The notes: a model not told the origin generated them from the letters alone. Shown: positions 53,435-57,780, numbered from the stretch's first letter. The stretch is DNA of 64,000 nt from Acheta domesticus (GCA_031308135.1 JAHLJT010003656.1:73302984-73366983), one strand, 5' to 3'. Numbers and translations: made by a program.

Positions 53435-53623
53435 CAGTACCTCTGGGCTGCGAGGCGGCGTCGGCGGCGGGCGTGAGGAAGCCCTCCTCGCCCGCGCTGC
53501 TGTAGCCGGCGGAGGCCGACGAGCCGAAGGAGGAGCCCGAGTGGCGGAAGACGTCGGGCACGGCCGGCGGCGGCACCTTCTTCACCTGCGGCGTCGCCTT
53601 GGGCGGCCGGCTCATCCCGCCCA
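2363..53623 (-). CDS. ckn: caskin (CASK-interacting scaffold), 13 coding exons, 5'-partial
   Basis: Gene-level entry. Thirteen GT/AG-bounded exons join without frame conflict into 856 codons plus a partial first codon: 53441-53623, 19704-19795, 19536-19622, 17261-17572, 14984-15196, 14112-14384, 12997-13245, 9209-9403, 7094-7495, 5525-5791, 3535-3652, 2996-3059, 2363-2480. The product has tandem SAM domains at about residues 228-290 and 297-357 of this fragment, a long Pro/Ser/Ala-rich region, and the helical C-terminal tail ([20 protein letters not shown]) typical of caskins. In the family, caskin is a presynaptic scaffold: the mammalian protein binds CASK and its paired SAM domains polymerise, and the Drosophila protein acts with the Lar receptor in axon guidance. 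The ankyrin, SH3 and CASK-binding regions are not seen here, so the gene probably continues past the right edge. Identity is well supported by tandem SAMs plus tail; exact 5' structure is unknown. Confidence 0.9.
2996..3059 (-). CDS. ckn: caskin coding exon (start of C-terminal tail)
   Basis: 64 bp, too short to stand out as an open frame. With the joining G it reads [21 protein letters not shown] and leaves AG for the Arg codon completed in the last exon. The acceptor is CTCTCCTTAG, the first of two tandem AGs, chosen because it keeps the frame. The donor is [26 protein letters not shown] leads into the tail helix. Confidence 0.88.
3535..3652 (-). CDS. ckn: caskin coding exon (pre-tail)
   Basis: 118 bp, phase 0 in, one base left over. 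It encodes [20 protein letters not shown] then [19 protein letters not shown]. The acceptor is CTTCTTGCAG and the donor is AAAACTG|GTGAGT. The KQRATRP segment resembles the conserved stretch just before the caskin tail (my recollection of the family). Confidence 0.88.
3653..5524 (-). other. caskin intron, AT-rich
   Basis: A 1.87 kb intron. A plus-strand open frame at 4714-5274 resembles no known protein and its AT-rich second half looks like random sequence. A 30-bp segment is imperfectly duplicated at about 5142-5205. Nothing else was seen. Confidence 0.5.
5525..5791 (-). CDS. ckn: caskin coding exon, Ser/Pro-rich region
   Basis: 267 bp, phase 0, 89 codons. It starts [20 protein letters not shown], then [20 protein letters not shown], and ends in [23 protein letters not shown], which may form a helix. 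The acceptor is TTCCCACAG and the donor is TTTAAG|GTAAGA. It is acidic and proline-rich with no catalytic domain. Confidence 0.88.
6330..6850 (-). mobile_element. SINE-like repeat, family A (full copy)
   Basis: Read on the minus strand, this begins with a tRNA-like B box (GGATTCGAGTCC, near 6789-6800), continues with the family core (CAGCGGCCGGCTGC), the segment ending in CTTAACAAACGGGTC, and ends in ATTAATCAATCAATGA. The same order of blocks occurs at 19110-19528 and 29889-30260 on the plus strand. It lies in the intron between the 5.5 and 7.1 kb exons. Boundaries are approximate. Confidence 0.65.
7094..7495 (-). CDS. ckn: caskin coding exon, large proline/alanine-rich region
   Basis: 402 bp, phase 0, 134 codons, the largest exon here. 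It carries basic-proline segments ([15 protein letters not shown]), an ordered-looking [20 protein letters not shown], a seven-alanine run, [10 protein letters not shown] (fits the PxxPx[K/R] SH3-ligand pattern), and an Ala/Ser/Gly-rich end (PSAANQTT). The acceptor is TTGTCCGCAG and the donor is ACCACG|GTGAGT. At about 80% GC it produces overlapping false open frames of 160-172 codons in other frames. It matches the proline-rich region of caskins. Confidence 0.86.
7669..7709. repeat. (AT)n microsatellite
   Basis: About 20 uninterrupted AT dinucleotides in the intron upstream of the 7.1 kb exon. Confidence 0.95.
8461..8660. repeat. 20-bp minisatellite, 10 units
   Basis: Ten head-to-tail copies of a 20-bp unit, consensus TAAACGGTTCACTCGAATAG. 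The outer units vary (TGAACAGTTC, TGATCAGTTC) and the inner ones are nearly identical. The GAAC-N-GTTC core is palindromic in the outer units. It lies in the intron between the 7.1 and 9.2 kb exons. Confidence 0.95.
8752..9141. mobile_element. hAT-like MITE, interrupted by a second MITE
   Basis: Left end CAGAGGCGTATCT at 8752; the right end is AGATACGCCTCCG, its inverted near-match. Flanking 8-mers (TCCCCATG, CCTCCACG) agree at only 5 of 8 positions, so a hAT target duplication is only suggested. The inner part contains a separate inverted-repeat element at 8914-9129. Confidence 0.55.
8914..9129. mobile_element. nested MITE, TATG-TCCGATTAAAA family
   Basis: 216 bp with inverted arms of over 30 bp: TATGGTCCGATTAAAATAAG with TTGGTGATTGACAG on the left, and the same in reverse complement at 9097-9129. 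It is inserted inside the hAT-like repeat. The terminal motif is shared with elements at 9631, 17004, 30840 and 48110. Confidence 0.75.
9209..9403 (-). CDS. ckn: caskin coding exon ([15 protein letters not shown]...)
   Basis: 195 bp, phase 0, 65 codons. It begins [20 protein letters not shown] and ends [13 protein letters not shown]. The acceptor is GGGCGTTGCAG and the donor is ACGAG|GTGCGT. The middle ([17 protein letters not shown]) is His/Tyr-rich. The KSLESL segment looks like a short conserved linear motif; I know no function for it. A hAT-type repeat ends about 67 bp beyond the donor. Confidence 0.84.
9631..9811. mobile_element. hairpin MITE, TATG-TCCGATTAAAA family
   Basis: Inverted arms of about 75 bp: CTCCGATTAAAACAAGAAG ... 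GAGGGGACACTATCAT on the left, and the reverse complement (ending ...GTTTTAATCGAAATA) on the right. Central loop CTTTGTTACGACTTTTTG. An additional half copy follows at about 9919-10010. Confidence 0.75.
9919..10010. mobile_element. half copy of the TCCGATTAAAA MITE
   Basis: One arm only: TATACTTCGATTAAACGTC, then GGTCACGAGCTGAAAAGAG and GACACTGTCATCCAATCGG, matching the right arm of the element at 9631-9811. Confidence 0.65.
10011..12996 (-). other. caskin intron, AT-rich remainder
   Basis: The rest of the 3.6 kb intron between the 13.0 and 9.2 kb exons. It is AT-rich with a C12 run near 10055 and scattered short open frames, none recognisable. No domain, RNA or clear repeat was seen. Confidence 0.5.
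12997..13245 (-). CDS. ckn: caskin coding exon, Gly/His/Thr/Pro-rich region
   Basis: 249 bp, phase 0, 83 codons. It starts [20 protein letters not shown], continues with a His-rich stretch ([18 protein letters not shown]), a Gly/Leu/His segment, a Thr run and [18 protein letters not shown]. The acceptor is CTCCCCAAG|GAC and the donor is ATCAAG|GTAGCC. No domain is recognised; it is part of the disordered region after the SAM pair. Confidence 0.85.
13246..14111 (-). other. caskin intron after SAM2
   Basis: 866 bp, AT-rich; nothing recognised. Confidence 0.5.
14112..14384 (-). CDS. ckn: caskin coding exon, SAM domain 2
   Basis: 273 bp, phase 0, 91 codons. Residues 1-62 form the second SAM domain: [20 protein letters not shown], then [20 protein letters not shown] and [14 protein letters not shown]. 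The remainder is a Gly/Pro-rich linker ending LPPHPGQTQ. The acceptor is CTGTGGCAG and the donor is ACACAG|GTATGT. It is separated from SAM1 by a 599 bp intron, so each SAM sits in its own phase-0 exon. The pair, with almost no linker between the domains, is diagnostic of caskin. Confidence 0.93.
14385..14983 (-). other. short caskin intron between the two SAM exons
   Basis: 599 bp, phase 0, AT-rich; nothing recognised. Confidence 0.7.
14984..15196 (-). CDS. ckn: caskin coding exon, SAM domain 1
   Basis: 213 bp, phase 0, 71 codons holding essentially one whole SAM domain. The start [20 protein letters not shown] gives helix 1-2 with the conserved Trp and Leu. The middle has [20 protein letters not shown], the SAM core where helix 3-4 meets the LxxIGI turn, followed by [17 protein letters not shown], the basic helix 5. 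The acceptor is CTACTTTTAG and the donor is ATCCCT|GTAAGC. In caskins this SAM pairs with the second to build a polymer interface (family knowledge). AT-rich codon use contrasts with the very GC-rich exon before it. Confidence 0.93.
16226..16310. mobile_element. hAT-type terminal fragment (GGCCCGCGGGCC)
   Basis: CAGGGGACCTCAAAGTATGG followed by CCCGCGGGCCACATGCGGCC is a typical non-autonomous hAT end. No matching right end or target duplication was found within about 1 kb, so this is a fragment or a one-sided remnant; the span covers only the recognisable end. Confidence 0.55.
16555..16744. mobile_element. palindromic fold-back element, copy 1
   Basis: Arms of about 85-90 bp are imperfect reverse complements (left CTGCCTCTCAAGG, TCTTTCTCAGTCCTGCCG; right CGGCAGGACCGAGAAAGA, CTTGAGAGGTC). 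The sequence around the middle (GCATGATCGCGACC) recurs in a second copy at 48364-48589. Confidence 0.7.
17004..17182. mobile_element. MITE, TCCGATTWAAA family
   Basis: Inverted arms: left GCTGTGACACGATTTATCC and AGGAGCTTCGTTACGAC; right CCCGATTGAAGAAACGCGTC, CACTTTATTTAAATCGGAC. It ends about 78 bp from the donor of the 17.3 kb exon. It is closely related to the copy at 30840. Confidence 0.65.
17261..17572 (-). CDS. ckn: caskin coding exon, Ser/Gly-rich linker before SAM1
   Basis: 312 bp, phase 0 on both sides, 104 codons. It starts [20 protein letters not shown], carries a run of eleven glycines, a serine-rich stretch ([20 protein letters not shown]), and ends [11 protein letters not shown], which leads into the first SAM domain. 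The acceptor is GTGTTGCAG; of two tandem AGs the one giving frame 0 was chosen. The donor is GTGCCG|GTACGA. The GC-rich glycine repeat gives long false open frames on the opposite strand. The tract probably varies in length between alleles (inference). Confidence 0.88.
17605..17657. repeat. (ATG)n/(ATA)n microsatellite
   Basis: Run of GATGATGAT followed by (AAT)n. It sits at the tail of the SINE-like family B copy that lies to its right on the minus strand. Confidence 0.9.
17658..17968 (-). mobile_element. SINE-like repeat, family B (tRNA head, AT-rich trinucleotide tail)
   Basis: On the minus strand it begins GGCCCCGTGACCGAGATCGC, TAAAGCAGTAGTG, then the B box GGTTCGAGTCCC (near 17891-17903), and ends in the (TTA)n tract at 17605-17657. 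The head recurs at 35948 on plus. Promoter boxes are recognisable, but the sequence is not a functional tRNA as far as I can judge. Confidence 0.65.
18560..18585. repeat. (CA)n microsatellite
   Basis: Short CA repeat in the intron between the 17.3 and 19.5 kb exons. Confidence 0.85.
19110..19528 (+). mobile_element. SINE-like repeat, family A, abutting a caskin splice donor
   Basis: Same block order as the copy at 6330-6850: GGAGAATTCTAGCGGCCGGC, TGCTCTGATCGG, CCTAACAAACGG, a CA repeat (19268-19290), GGTCGGCGCCGGATC, and the end CCAACCAATCAATGAG. The last family base is about 6 bp from the GT of the caskin exon at 19536, on the opposite strand. The head upstream of 19110 is poorly conserved. 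Confidence 0.65.
19536..19622 (-). CDS. ckn: caskin coding exon (linker)
   Basis: 87 bp, phase 0 on both sides, encoding [20 protein letters not shown] followed by EDQGIDMTQ. The acceptor is CTTTGCAG above 19622 and the donor is GACGCAG|GTATGT at 19535. A SINE-like repeat ends about 6 bp inside the intron from this donor. Confidence 0.88.
19704..19795 (-). CDS. ckn: caskin coding exon (linker)
   Basis: 92 bp, encoding [20 protein letters not shown] then [10 protein letters not shown]. The acceptor is TTCCAG before 19795; a second AG two bases later would break the phase with the 53.4 kb exon, so the first was chosen. The donor is CCTCAG|GTGAGT at 19703. It follows a 33.6 kb intron and lies only 81 bp before the next exon. 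Confidence 0.87.
19796..20980 (-). other. start of the 33.6 kb caskin intron
   Basis: Mostly AT-rich, with short chance open frames. No repeat or gene recognised. Confidence 0.45.
20981..21539. mobile_element. hAT MITE with perfect 8-bp target duplication
   Basis: 559 bp. It starts CAGTGCCGAAGGGCCC and ends in ...AACGGCCCTG, so the two terminal eight-mers are CAGTGCCG and CAGGGCCG once the right one is reversed. It is flanked on both sides by CCCGCAAA (20973-20980 and 21540-21547). The ends are GC-rich with GGGCCC motifs and the middle is AT-rich with no transposase. Confidence 0.85.
21640..22480. repeat. G/A-rich VNTR region
   Basis: Variants of AAGGTGGGGTAGGAGGCGGG and similar units recur between about 21720 and 21960, then purine-rich G-clusters continue to about 22480, including a (TG)n run near 22036. 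The 268-codon minus-strand open frame here is proline/serine repeat and not considered coding. Confidence 0.75.
22512..22543. repeat. (CGG)n trinucleotide repeat
   Basis: About 10 CGG units on the plus strand, followed by a CCGGCGCC-rich edge. Confidence 0.9.
22920..22992 (-). mobile_element. tRNA-like SINE head (fragment)
   Basis: On the minus strand, CTACAATGGCTGATGGGCAG then CGTGTTCGATTCCCGGTC resembles tRNA A and B boxes. It does not form an evident complete cloverleaf that I could confirm, so it is called a SINE fragment. Confidence 0.4.
24028..24235. repeat. diverged direct repeat, copy 1
   Basis: Shares with 24945-25155 the ordered blocks AGTTGAGGCC, CCTTGTTATTTTG, CAGCTATA-TGTAAAATTAC, CAAGTTTTCAAAA, CAAATGTGTAAA, GTAAAAGAG and GCAGGGT. 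It is probably an old interspersed repeat of unknown class. Confidence 0.7.
24898..24943. repeat. (AAT)n microsatellite
   Basis: About 15 AAT units immediately before copy 2 of the direct repeat. Confidence 0.95.
24945..25155. repeat. diverged direct repeat, copy 2
   Basis: See the copy at 24028: same block order and same orientation, about 900 bp apart. Confidence 0.7.
25156..29229 (-). other. caskin intron, AT-rich stretch
   Basis: Over 4 kb with only short open frames (up to 92 codons), none recognisable, and a G12 run near 25267. I see no gene or clear repeat. Confidence 0.45.
29240..29560. other. CpG/GC-rich island in intron
   Basis: GC-rich stretch with CA/GT runs (CACACACAGACGTAGGACC). 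Overlapping open frames occur on both strands, as expected in GC-rich DNA. No exon could be assigned. Confidence 0.5.
29889..30260 (+). mobile_element. SINE-like repeat, family A
   Basis: tRNA-like head with B box GAGTTCGAATCCCG, then GGAGAATTCTTGCGGCCGGC, TGCTCTGATCGGTAGTTTTC, CCTAACAAACGGGTC and a 3' part parallel to the copy at 19110. Boundaries are approximate. Confidence 0.65.
30840..31000. mobile_element. MITE, TCCGATTWAAA family
   Basis: Left arm GGACGCGGTTATCCAATGGG with AGCTTCGTTACGAC; right arm CTCCCGATTGGCGAACCGCG, CACTTTATTTAAATCGAG. A close relative of the copy at 17004. Confidence 0.65.
32603..32660. mobile_element. hAT-like terminal fragment
   Basis: CAGGGGCGCCCAGAG followed by ATAGGGGCCCGGGGC resembles the GC-rich hAT ends such as the one at 20981. 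No right end or target duplication was found. Confidence 0.35.
32684..32731. repeat. (TTA)n microsatellite
   Basis: About 15 TTA units. Confidence 0.95.
32877..32948. repeat. (ATT)n(ATC)n compound microsatellite
   Basis: ATT repeat changing into ATC repeat without interruption. Confidence 0.95.
33808..34231. mobile_element. hAT MITE with 7/8 target duplication
   Basis: 424 bp. It starts CAGGGTTGTCCAACTGACGG and ends AGTTGGACATCCCTG, so CAGGGTTGTCCAACT pairs with CAGGGATGTCCAACT in inverted orientation. The flanks are ATGTAGAA (33800-33807) and ATCTAGAA (34232-34239). Internal GTGGCCCGCG and GTGGCCC motifs are typical of this hAT group. No transposase. Confidence 0.85.
34384..34510 (-). mobile_element. 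SINE-like family A fragment
   Basis: CTAGAATTCGCCTCCAGACA and GCAGCTGAATTCGACCC match the reverse complement of the family A head-core junction. Confidence 0.45.
35455..35485. repeat. (GGAC)n microsatellite
   Basis: Six or so GGAC units inside a CpG-rich island (about 35420-35600), which also holds an inverted repeat around GAGATCGCGCG. Confidence 0.85.
35897..35947. repeat. (AAT)n microsatellite
   Basis: About 17 AAT units directly before the family B SINE head. Confidence 0.95.
35948..36250 (+). mobile_element. SINE-like repeat, family B
   Basis: Head GGTCCCCATAGCCGAGATCG, CTAAGCCAGTAGTG and B box TGATTCGAGTCTCG match the minus-strand copy at 17658-17968. A perfect hairpin (CTTCATGATTATCATGATC and its complement) lies at about 36079-36117. 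The right boundary is uncertain. Confidence 0.6.
36973..37086. repeat. dispersed repeat, copy 1
   Basis: About 114 bp (starting GGGACGTGACAGGCGC, ending CGCTCCCACGAC) that recurs with roughly 85% identity at 38448-38557, in the same orientation. Confidence 0.75.
38318..38740. repeat. 27-bp minisatellite, split by a dispersed repeat
   Basis: Units of CTTTACTTTCTCGTATTCTA with CTAGTAC form arrays at 38318-38447 and 38557-38740. Unit length is 27 bp, so the unit stays in frame and gives FTFSYSTST repeats in one frame. The two halves are separated by the repeat at 38448-38557. Units in the second block are more diverged. Confidence 0.9.
38448..38557. repeat. dispersed repeat, copy 2, inside the minisatellite
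   Basis: Matches 36973-37086: GCTTTAAGAGACA-GAATC, TTGAGCCGAACTGT, GGATGAAACGCT, CTGCCTTTGCAAC, CCCACGA. It sits between two blocks of the 27-bp array. Confidence 0.75.
38745..40580 (-). other. caskin intron, AT-rich stretch
   Basis: No gene or clear repeat recognised; open frames are under 106 codons and unrecognised. Confidence 0.45.
40957..41476. mobile_element. hAT MITE with perfect 8-bp target duplication and GTCTACG subterminal repeats
   Basis: 520 bp. It starts CAGAGTTGTG and ends CACATCACTG (reverse complement CAGTGATGTG). It is flanked on both sides by CTCTATAG (40949-40956, 41477-41484), which fits the hAT preference nTnnnnAn. Both ends carry many copies of GTAGAC/GTCTAC, mostly as CGTAGAC, arranged in both orientations. 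The middle is AT-rich with no transposase. Confidence 0.88.
41822..41990 (+). mobile_element. SINE-like family A fragment
   Basis: GAGAATTCTAGCGACAGACT, TTTTCCGTATTTTCTTCGAT, CAATACCAGATGAATGCCGC match the family core; the tRNA-like head is degenerate. Confidence 0.5.
42560..43090. other. CpG/GC-rich island with Gly/Asp-type simple codon repeat
   Basis: GC-rich stretch with GGCGGC-type imperfect repeats. It gives a 173-codon plus frame and opposing minus frames, all low-complexity. I do not call it coding. Confidence 0.45.
43091..46070 (-). other. caskin intron, AT-rich stretch
   Basis: No gene recognised. A short ATA/ATT microsatellite lies at about 45752-45795, and a family A SINE fragment (CCGATCAGAGCAACCGGGCC) at about 45940-45990. 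Confidence 0.45.
46080..46500. other. CpG-rich island in intron
   Basis: High GC with many CpG and a 141-codon plus frame that is arginine/proline-rich and without recognisable domain. No splice-phase-compatible caskin exon was identified. Confidence 0.45.
48110..48294. mobile_element. MITE, TCCGATTWAAA family
   Basis: Left ACTATACTTCGGGG and GTCATTCAATCGAGAG; right CCCGATTGGATGACAATATT and GTTTAAATCGGAATATA. It lies next to the palindromic element at 48364. Confidence 0.6.
48364..48589. mobile_element. palindromic fold-back element, copy 2
   Basis: About 100-bp arms are near-perfect reverse complements centred on about 48477 (GCATGATCGC ... GCGATCATGC). Outer arm TTTTCTTTCTTGG-GCACGGGG pairs with CCCCGTGCGCCAAGAAAGAA. 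Because of the symmetry, both strands encode related peptides starting MEYL. Same family as 16555-16744. Confidence 0.85.
49005..49370. repeat. TTCCCTGACTTTTCC-type repeat
   Basis: Several degenerate copies of CTCTGACTTTTCCCGGTTTTCCAG-like units at about 49018-49055 and 49290-49352. Such units are frequent in arthropod and other invertebrate genomes (general knowledge). Confidence 0.45.
49371..52500 (-). other. caskin intron, AT-rich stretch
   Basis: No gene, RNA or clear repeat seen. Confidence 0.45.
52505..53429. repeat. 0.9 kb polypurine tract ending in (AG)n
   Basis: The plus strand is almost entirely A and G with short interruptions, finishing in about 14 AG units at 53401-53429. It lies 11 bp from the donor of the caskin exon at 53441, so the transcript's intron starts with a polypyrimidine tract. 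The long minus-strand open frame of Ser/Leu/Pro here is this tract read through from the exon. Confidence 0.9.
53441..53623 (-). CDS. ckn: caskin coding exon (most 5' exon traced)
   Basis: 183 bp, phase 1 in and phase 1 out. The acceptor is GTTGCAG just above 53623 and the donor is CAGAG|GTACTG at 53440. It encodes a linker beginning [22 protein letters not shown] and then a Ser/Gly/Tyr-rich stretch ending [13 protein letters not shown]. The basic-proline run is a plausible SH3-type ligand (inference). The last base (G) joins AG of the exon at 19795 to make Glu. An in-frame ATG near the start means a first exon elsewhere cannot be excluded. Directly after the donor the intron enters a 0.9 kb polypyrimidine (sense strand) tract. 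Confidence 0.82.
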
Positions 53624-54077
53624 CTGCAACACACCACCACACGCCATCACGCACCGCCCACACACCTTCGATACACCAATACGCTTACAAATATGCTCGT
53701 ACATTTTCTGTTTTTTTGGTTGGGGTATTAACAATAAAAATACAATAACATGTATTTTTAAAAGGGAGTACAGGGAGCAAAAAAATGTCTCCCTATACTT
53801 AAGTAGTGGGGAGGAAAAGTATTGGAATTATATCAAGAATACGATCCCGAATTGTCGGTCTTAAAACCACTGTTTAAGGTAGTGTACGTTTAAATTCCAA
53901 TTATTGCTTCACAAACAATAACAGTTAGTTATTAAATTGATGAAGCATTTAAAAGAAGTAAATCTCGCAAAGTTGTTTTTTATTCCTGTTTAAACACTTT
54001 ATAAAAAAATTAACAAATAATGTAAGTACTTTCATTAAATTGGCTTCATCGATTTTTAGTATTTAGAAAGGTTTGTA

Positions 54078-54186
54078 AAAGTTCTGCTCCGGCATCCACA
54101 TTGCATTCGTCGGAGAAATCACGGTAAACTACCGATCAGAGCAGCTAGCCGCTAAAATTCCTCTCCAGACAGCTGCTGACTACGAC
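54078..54186 (-). mobile_element. SINE-like family A fragment
   Basis: CTACCGATCAGAGCAGCTAG, CCGCTAAAATTCCTCTCCAG and CTGCTGACTACGACCC are reverse complements of the family core. Confidence 0.5.
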
Positions 54187-54466
54187 CCACCTACATGGTA
54201 GAGAGAAGTTATCCTAAGAAGGGACCAGTTTGACAGATCGGAAAACAAAACTGTCATAAGGGACGATGTCATTAAAAGAAGTTGGGTCGAAAGCATTTAC
54301 AAGAAGGCTAACTGTAAACGAACGCACTGACAAAATGAAAGCATGGACATAACCTGCAGTTAGGCCACCAGCAACAACAACTGGGCAGTAGCTGTCAAGG
54401 CGGCCCCTTCTTATTATAATCTCTCTATAAATACTGTGGTGGTAGCAGAAATCTTGTGGTAATCCA

Positions 54467-54654
54467 TAATGAGAGATCGGGATAATCAACCACAACAATA
54501 ACTGTTATAATATTTTATTATAACATGCACAAATTTAACACGTTTGGGCAAGACCCACTGCAGATGGGAAATTGTTTTCCCGAGTGTTAACTTTAAGCAT
54601 GTTGTAATAAAATATTATAACATTATTGTGGATGATTATCCCTATCTCTCATTA
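54467..54654. mobile_element. hairpin MITE (AATGAGAGAT ends)
   Basis: Two ~60-bp arms: AATGAGAGATCGGGATAATC ... TATAATATTTTATTATAACATG on the left, and the reverse complement on the right, around a 60 bp centre. Palindromic and non-coding. Confidence 0.8.
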
Positions 54655-54769
54655 ATCTCTCTAATGTCTAGGATAACCGCCACTGTCGGAACTCCAGCTG
54701 TATGACCTCCCGGTCAACGACGTCGACACACTGACATCGACGTCTGGCTGTTCATAGTTTCGTCATTGC

Positions 54770-55010
54770 AGTCGTGCATAGAGCTGCTCCTGTGTGCCGG
54801 TGGTTACGGCTGGGGCAAGGGCGGGTGCGTGGCGGGTGCGGGGGCGAGGAGCGGTCGGCCCCCTGCGTGTTGCCGTGGCCTTGGCCACCTGCACGCGCGA
54901 AGCCTCGCGCTCACGTCAGCCCCCCCCCTCCTACCCTCCTCGCACGCCACCCAACACTCCCCGCAGTCCGCTGACGCATGGCGACTGAACACACAGGCAC
55001 AGGATGCGAC
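54770..55010. other. GC-rich island upstream of the traced caskin exons
   Basis: GC-rich stretch with overlapping short open frames on both strands; no exon identified. Confidence 0.4.
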
Positions 55011-55348
55011 GTTCCTCCAATGACAGCTTCAGGCCACCGGATTCTCGTTGAAAGCACACATACTTCTTCTTTAGAAAACAGCAACAGGCAATGAATGGAA
55101 ACAAGGCCGCCGGAAGGCATACGGTGAATGTGAAGCACTACACTAGAGATCTTTTTGACTATACAATAACATAGTTCTGTGCTTGTGGATAGCTCCATAC
55201 TAGCGTTTAAACATTTCATACAAGCTTTATTCAGAAGGTAAATTATGCTTCTAATTATTCTATAGTACACCTTTTATTGCCCGCGAGTGCTCAAAATTGT
55301 TTTAAATACTCTAAGGGACTTTATTTTTGTATACTGTGTTGTTTTTTC

Positions 55349-55501
55349 GTATCGAGGAAATAGTCCCTTTTTAGATTAAGACAGTTTATTTTAATGAAAT
55401 ATAAAAATAATTATTAATGAATGTGAATTTTAATAACTGTTTATTTTTTTTCATAACAATAAACAGTCTTAATCAAATAAGGAACTGTTTACCTCGATAC
55501 T
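55349..55501. mobile_element. hairpin MITE (GTATCGAGG ends)
   Basis: Left arm GTATCGAGGAAATAGTCCC, GATTAAGACAGTTTATT; right arm AATAAACAGTCTTAATCAAA, CTGTTTACCTCGATAC. Total 153 bp. Confidence 0.8.
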
Positions 55502-57490
55502 CCCAGGGACGCTTCACGCGGCGGCACACGAAACTATTTGACCTGATCTGACATGATTTCTTTTTGATAATACTAAAACAAATAGAATCAAATCAAATTA
55601 AAAATTACACACTATTTATTTTCTTACTCAAAGCGTTTTATGAATGATTTATAAATGATTCCAAATAAAATAACTTTTGAAATTGTTCAAATCGTTTTCA
55701 AACCAGATTCGTACACATACGTTATTCCCCGGCCCTACCTCTCTTTACCGGCCTCTACTTTACAAGCGCTCTTGGAAGTTTCATACCCAGCAGTGTATCA
55801 GAATATGTTACTATTGTACTTCTGAGCCTGTGAAATCTTGACTGTGCTATTGAGGTTACAAAAATCTGTCATGGTATTGAGTGTTATTGCGTATTATAAA
55901 TCAATTTAACACAAGAAATAAGATAGAATGTATTCAAAAATAAATTTTCCGCGTGGATATTTAATTAATGAGTTCACACAACACACGCGTTTTTATCGCT
56001 GCAACCTTTTTCACTCCATACCTCACAAAATAACGTCCCGTAGATCCTGAATGGAAAATCCTTTATGAATGCCGACATAATATTTTTAAAATAAATTTAG
56101 AACAAAATGAAACGAAATGTAACTTTTGGAACTCGCATTTGAAACCTTTGTTCATGAGTAGACACTTCTGTTACATTCAAAGTACCAATATTAATATACT
56201 AAGCAATTCCTTTATGGAAAATGTATTAAGCATAAAAAATATAATTTCTCGCATTAAGTAAAATTGCATAAAAATACCTTAAAATAAATAACACTCAATA
56301 CAAAAGAACATTTTTAATTGAATTAATAGTACGAAATTTCGAAATGTGATTCATAAATAATAAAGGAATATTTTTAAAAGTGACGTAATGGCACAGAATT
56401 TCCAAATGCACGTTAATGAAAATGTATCTCGTCTTCTAATAATGATCAAGATTGCAAAAATCAATCACTGAATTTTCAATAATCATCCGACATCATCAAA
56501 TCATAATCCTGATTTCCGATTTTCTCACGCGAGAAGCCAGACACTGAAGCCAATCTCAACAAAGTACTTAAGTATCAGAGAACATTTCCAGAGTAAAGTA
56601 CTGAAAAAAATCTATTTCGTTATGATTTATTCACTATCCGATTAAACTCGTGTTTTTTTCTTGCATTTGCTTTACTAGTTTACTGTAGGAACAATCGCAG
56701 TGTAATGTACTGTTCATTGATTGTTAATACCACAGTAGTGCACATGTGAGTAGAAATGCACTGTTATTGGAGGACTATGAGACACCGGCAGATGAAACGT
56801 TTTTCTGACCCATTACAAAGCCTCATTAAGGCAATCACTTTTTATTGCCACGCGGTATCTTTTAGCTCTAAATGTAAGAAGGAACTATCCGAAGATACTT
56901 CTTAATATTCGATTGCTATAATAAATTATCTTCTGACTTGCATTCAGATCCGCATTGTTACAGCAACATATTTCAGCTTTCCTGTCGCTGGTCTAAAAAG
57001 ATAATAGTATCACAACACAACCAGCCAAATAAGTACTAATATTCATGAAATAAATGCCGGATTGGAAACCCAATTATTGGAAAAGTCATCGTTTTCAAGG
57101 GCAAATCAACCCATTATGCTCTTCGATAAATGCTTGCGGTAACACGAACGTACGCCTTCCCATTACATACGCGCACAATCACAACGGATCGATCCGTAAG
57201 AAACCTTTAATTCCGGAACAGTAGCGTGGTGATACAAGTTCTATCGAATGACATGATCGAAAACATGTTTCTTCATTCGCTCTTTGATTTAAAAAGCTGG
57301 ATCTAAAGCAAAGCAACCACGATCACATTTTCTTACAAACTCAAAATGTGCCAACAACACATCACCAAACCGGACATCTCCACGTAGGATGAAAGCAACC
57401 ATCGCGGACATCCCTTTCTCATTCGGGTCATGAAGCGTTTGTCCCAAACCGCCCACACATTCGCAATTATCAGCCTCCACGACAACCTCA
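55502..57490. other. AT-rich stretch
   Basis: No gene, RNA or clear repeat seen. Confidence 0.45.
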
Positions 57491-57499
57491 CGTCGCACG

Positions 57500-57780
57500 T
57501 CGCGCATTAGCCGGCACTTGGCGCGCACGCGCGCGCGAATCCTAACGCGCGTTACGCAACACGCGCGGCGGCGGAGGAGGCGGCGAACGGCAGGGCTGGG
57601 CCGGGCAGGCGCCGCACCAGCGGCAGCAGGAATTATTCAGCATTCGTCACACGTAATTTGGGGAGGCGCTGCCAGCCCCGCGGCCGCTGGGCCCCGCGCT
57701 GCATTCCAACGTCGCGCCGCGCCGCACGTGGCCTGCACCCAGAGCGCGCGCGCGCAGGCGCAGGAAACAAGTGACACGCG
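57500..57780. promoter_or_regulatory. CpG island, possible promoter or regulatory region
   Basis: The densest CpG cluster upstream of the traced caskin exons, with CGCGCG runs and GGCGGCGGAGG. There are no clear splice sites and no recognisable protein. It could be an alternative caskin promoter or first exon, or unrelated; this is inference from base composition only. Confidence 0.3.

Noticed and set aside
52494..53663. 389-codon minus-strand open frame
   Set aside because: Only 53441-53623 is a real exon. The rest is the polypyrimidine intron tract read as Ser/Leu/Pro after a good splice donor.
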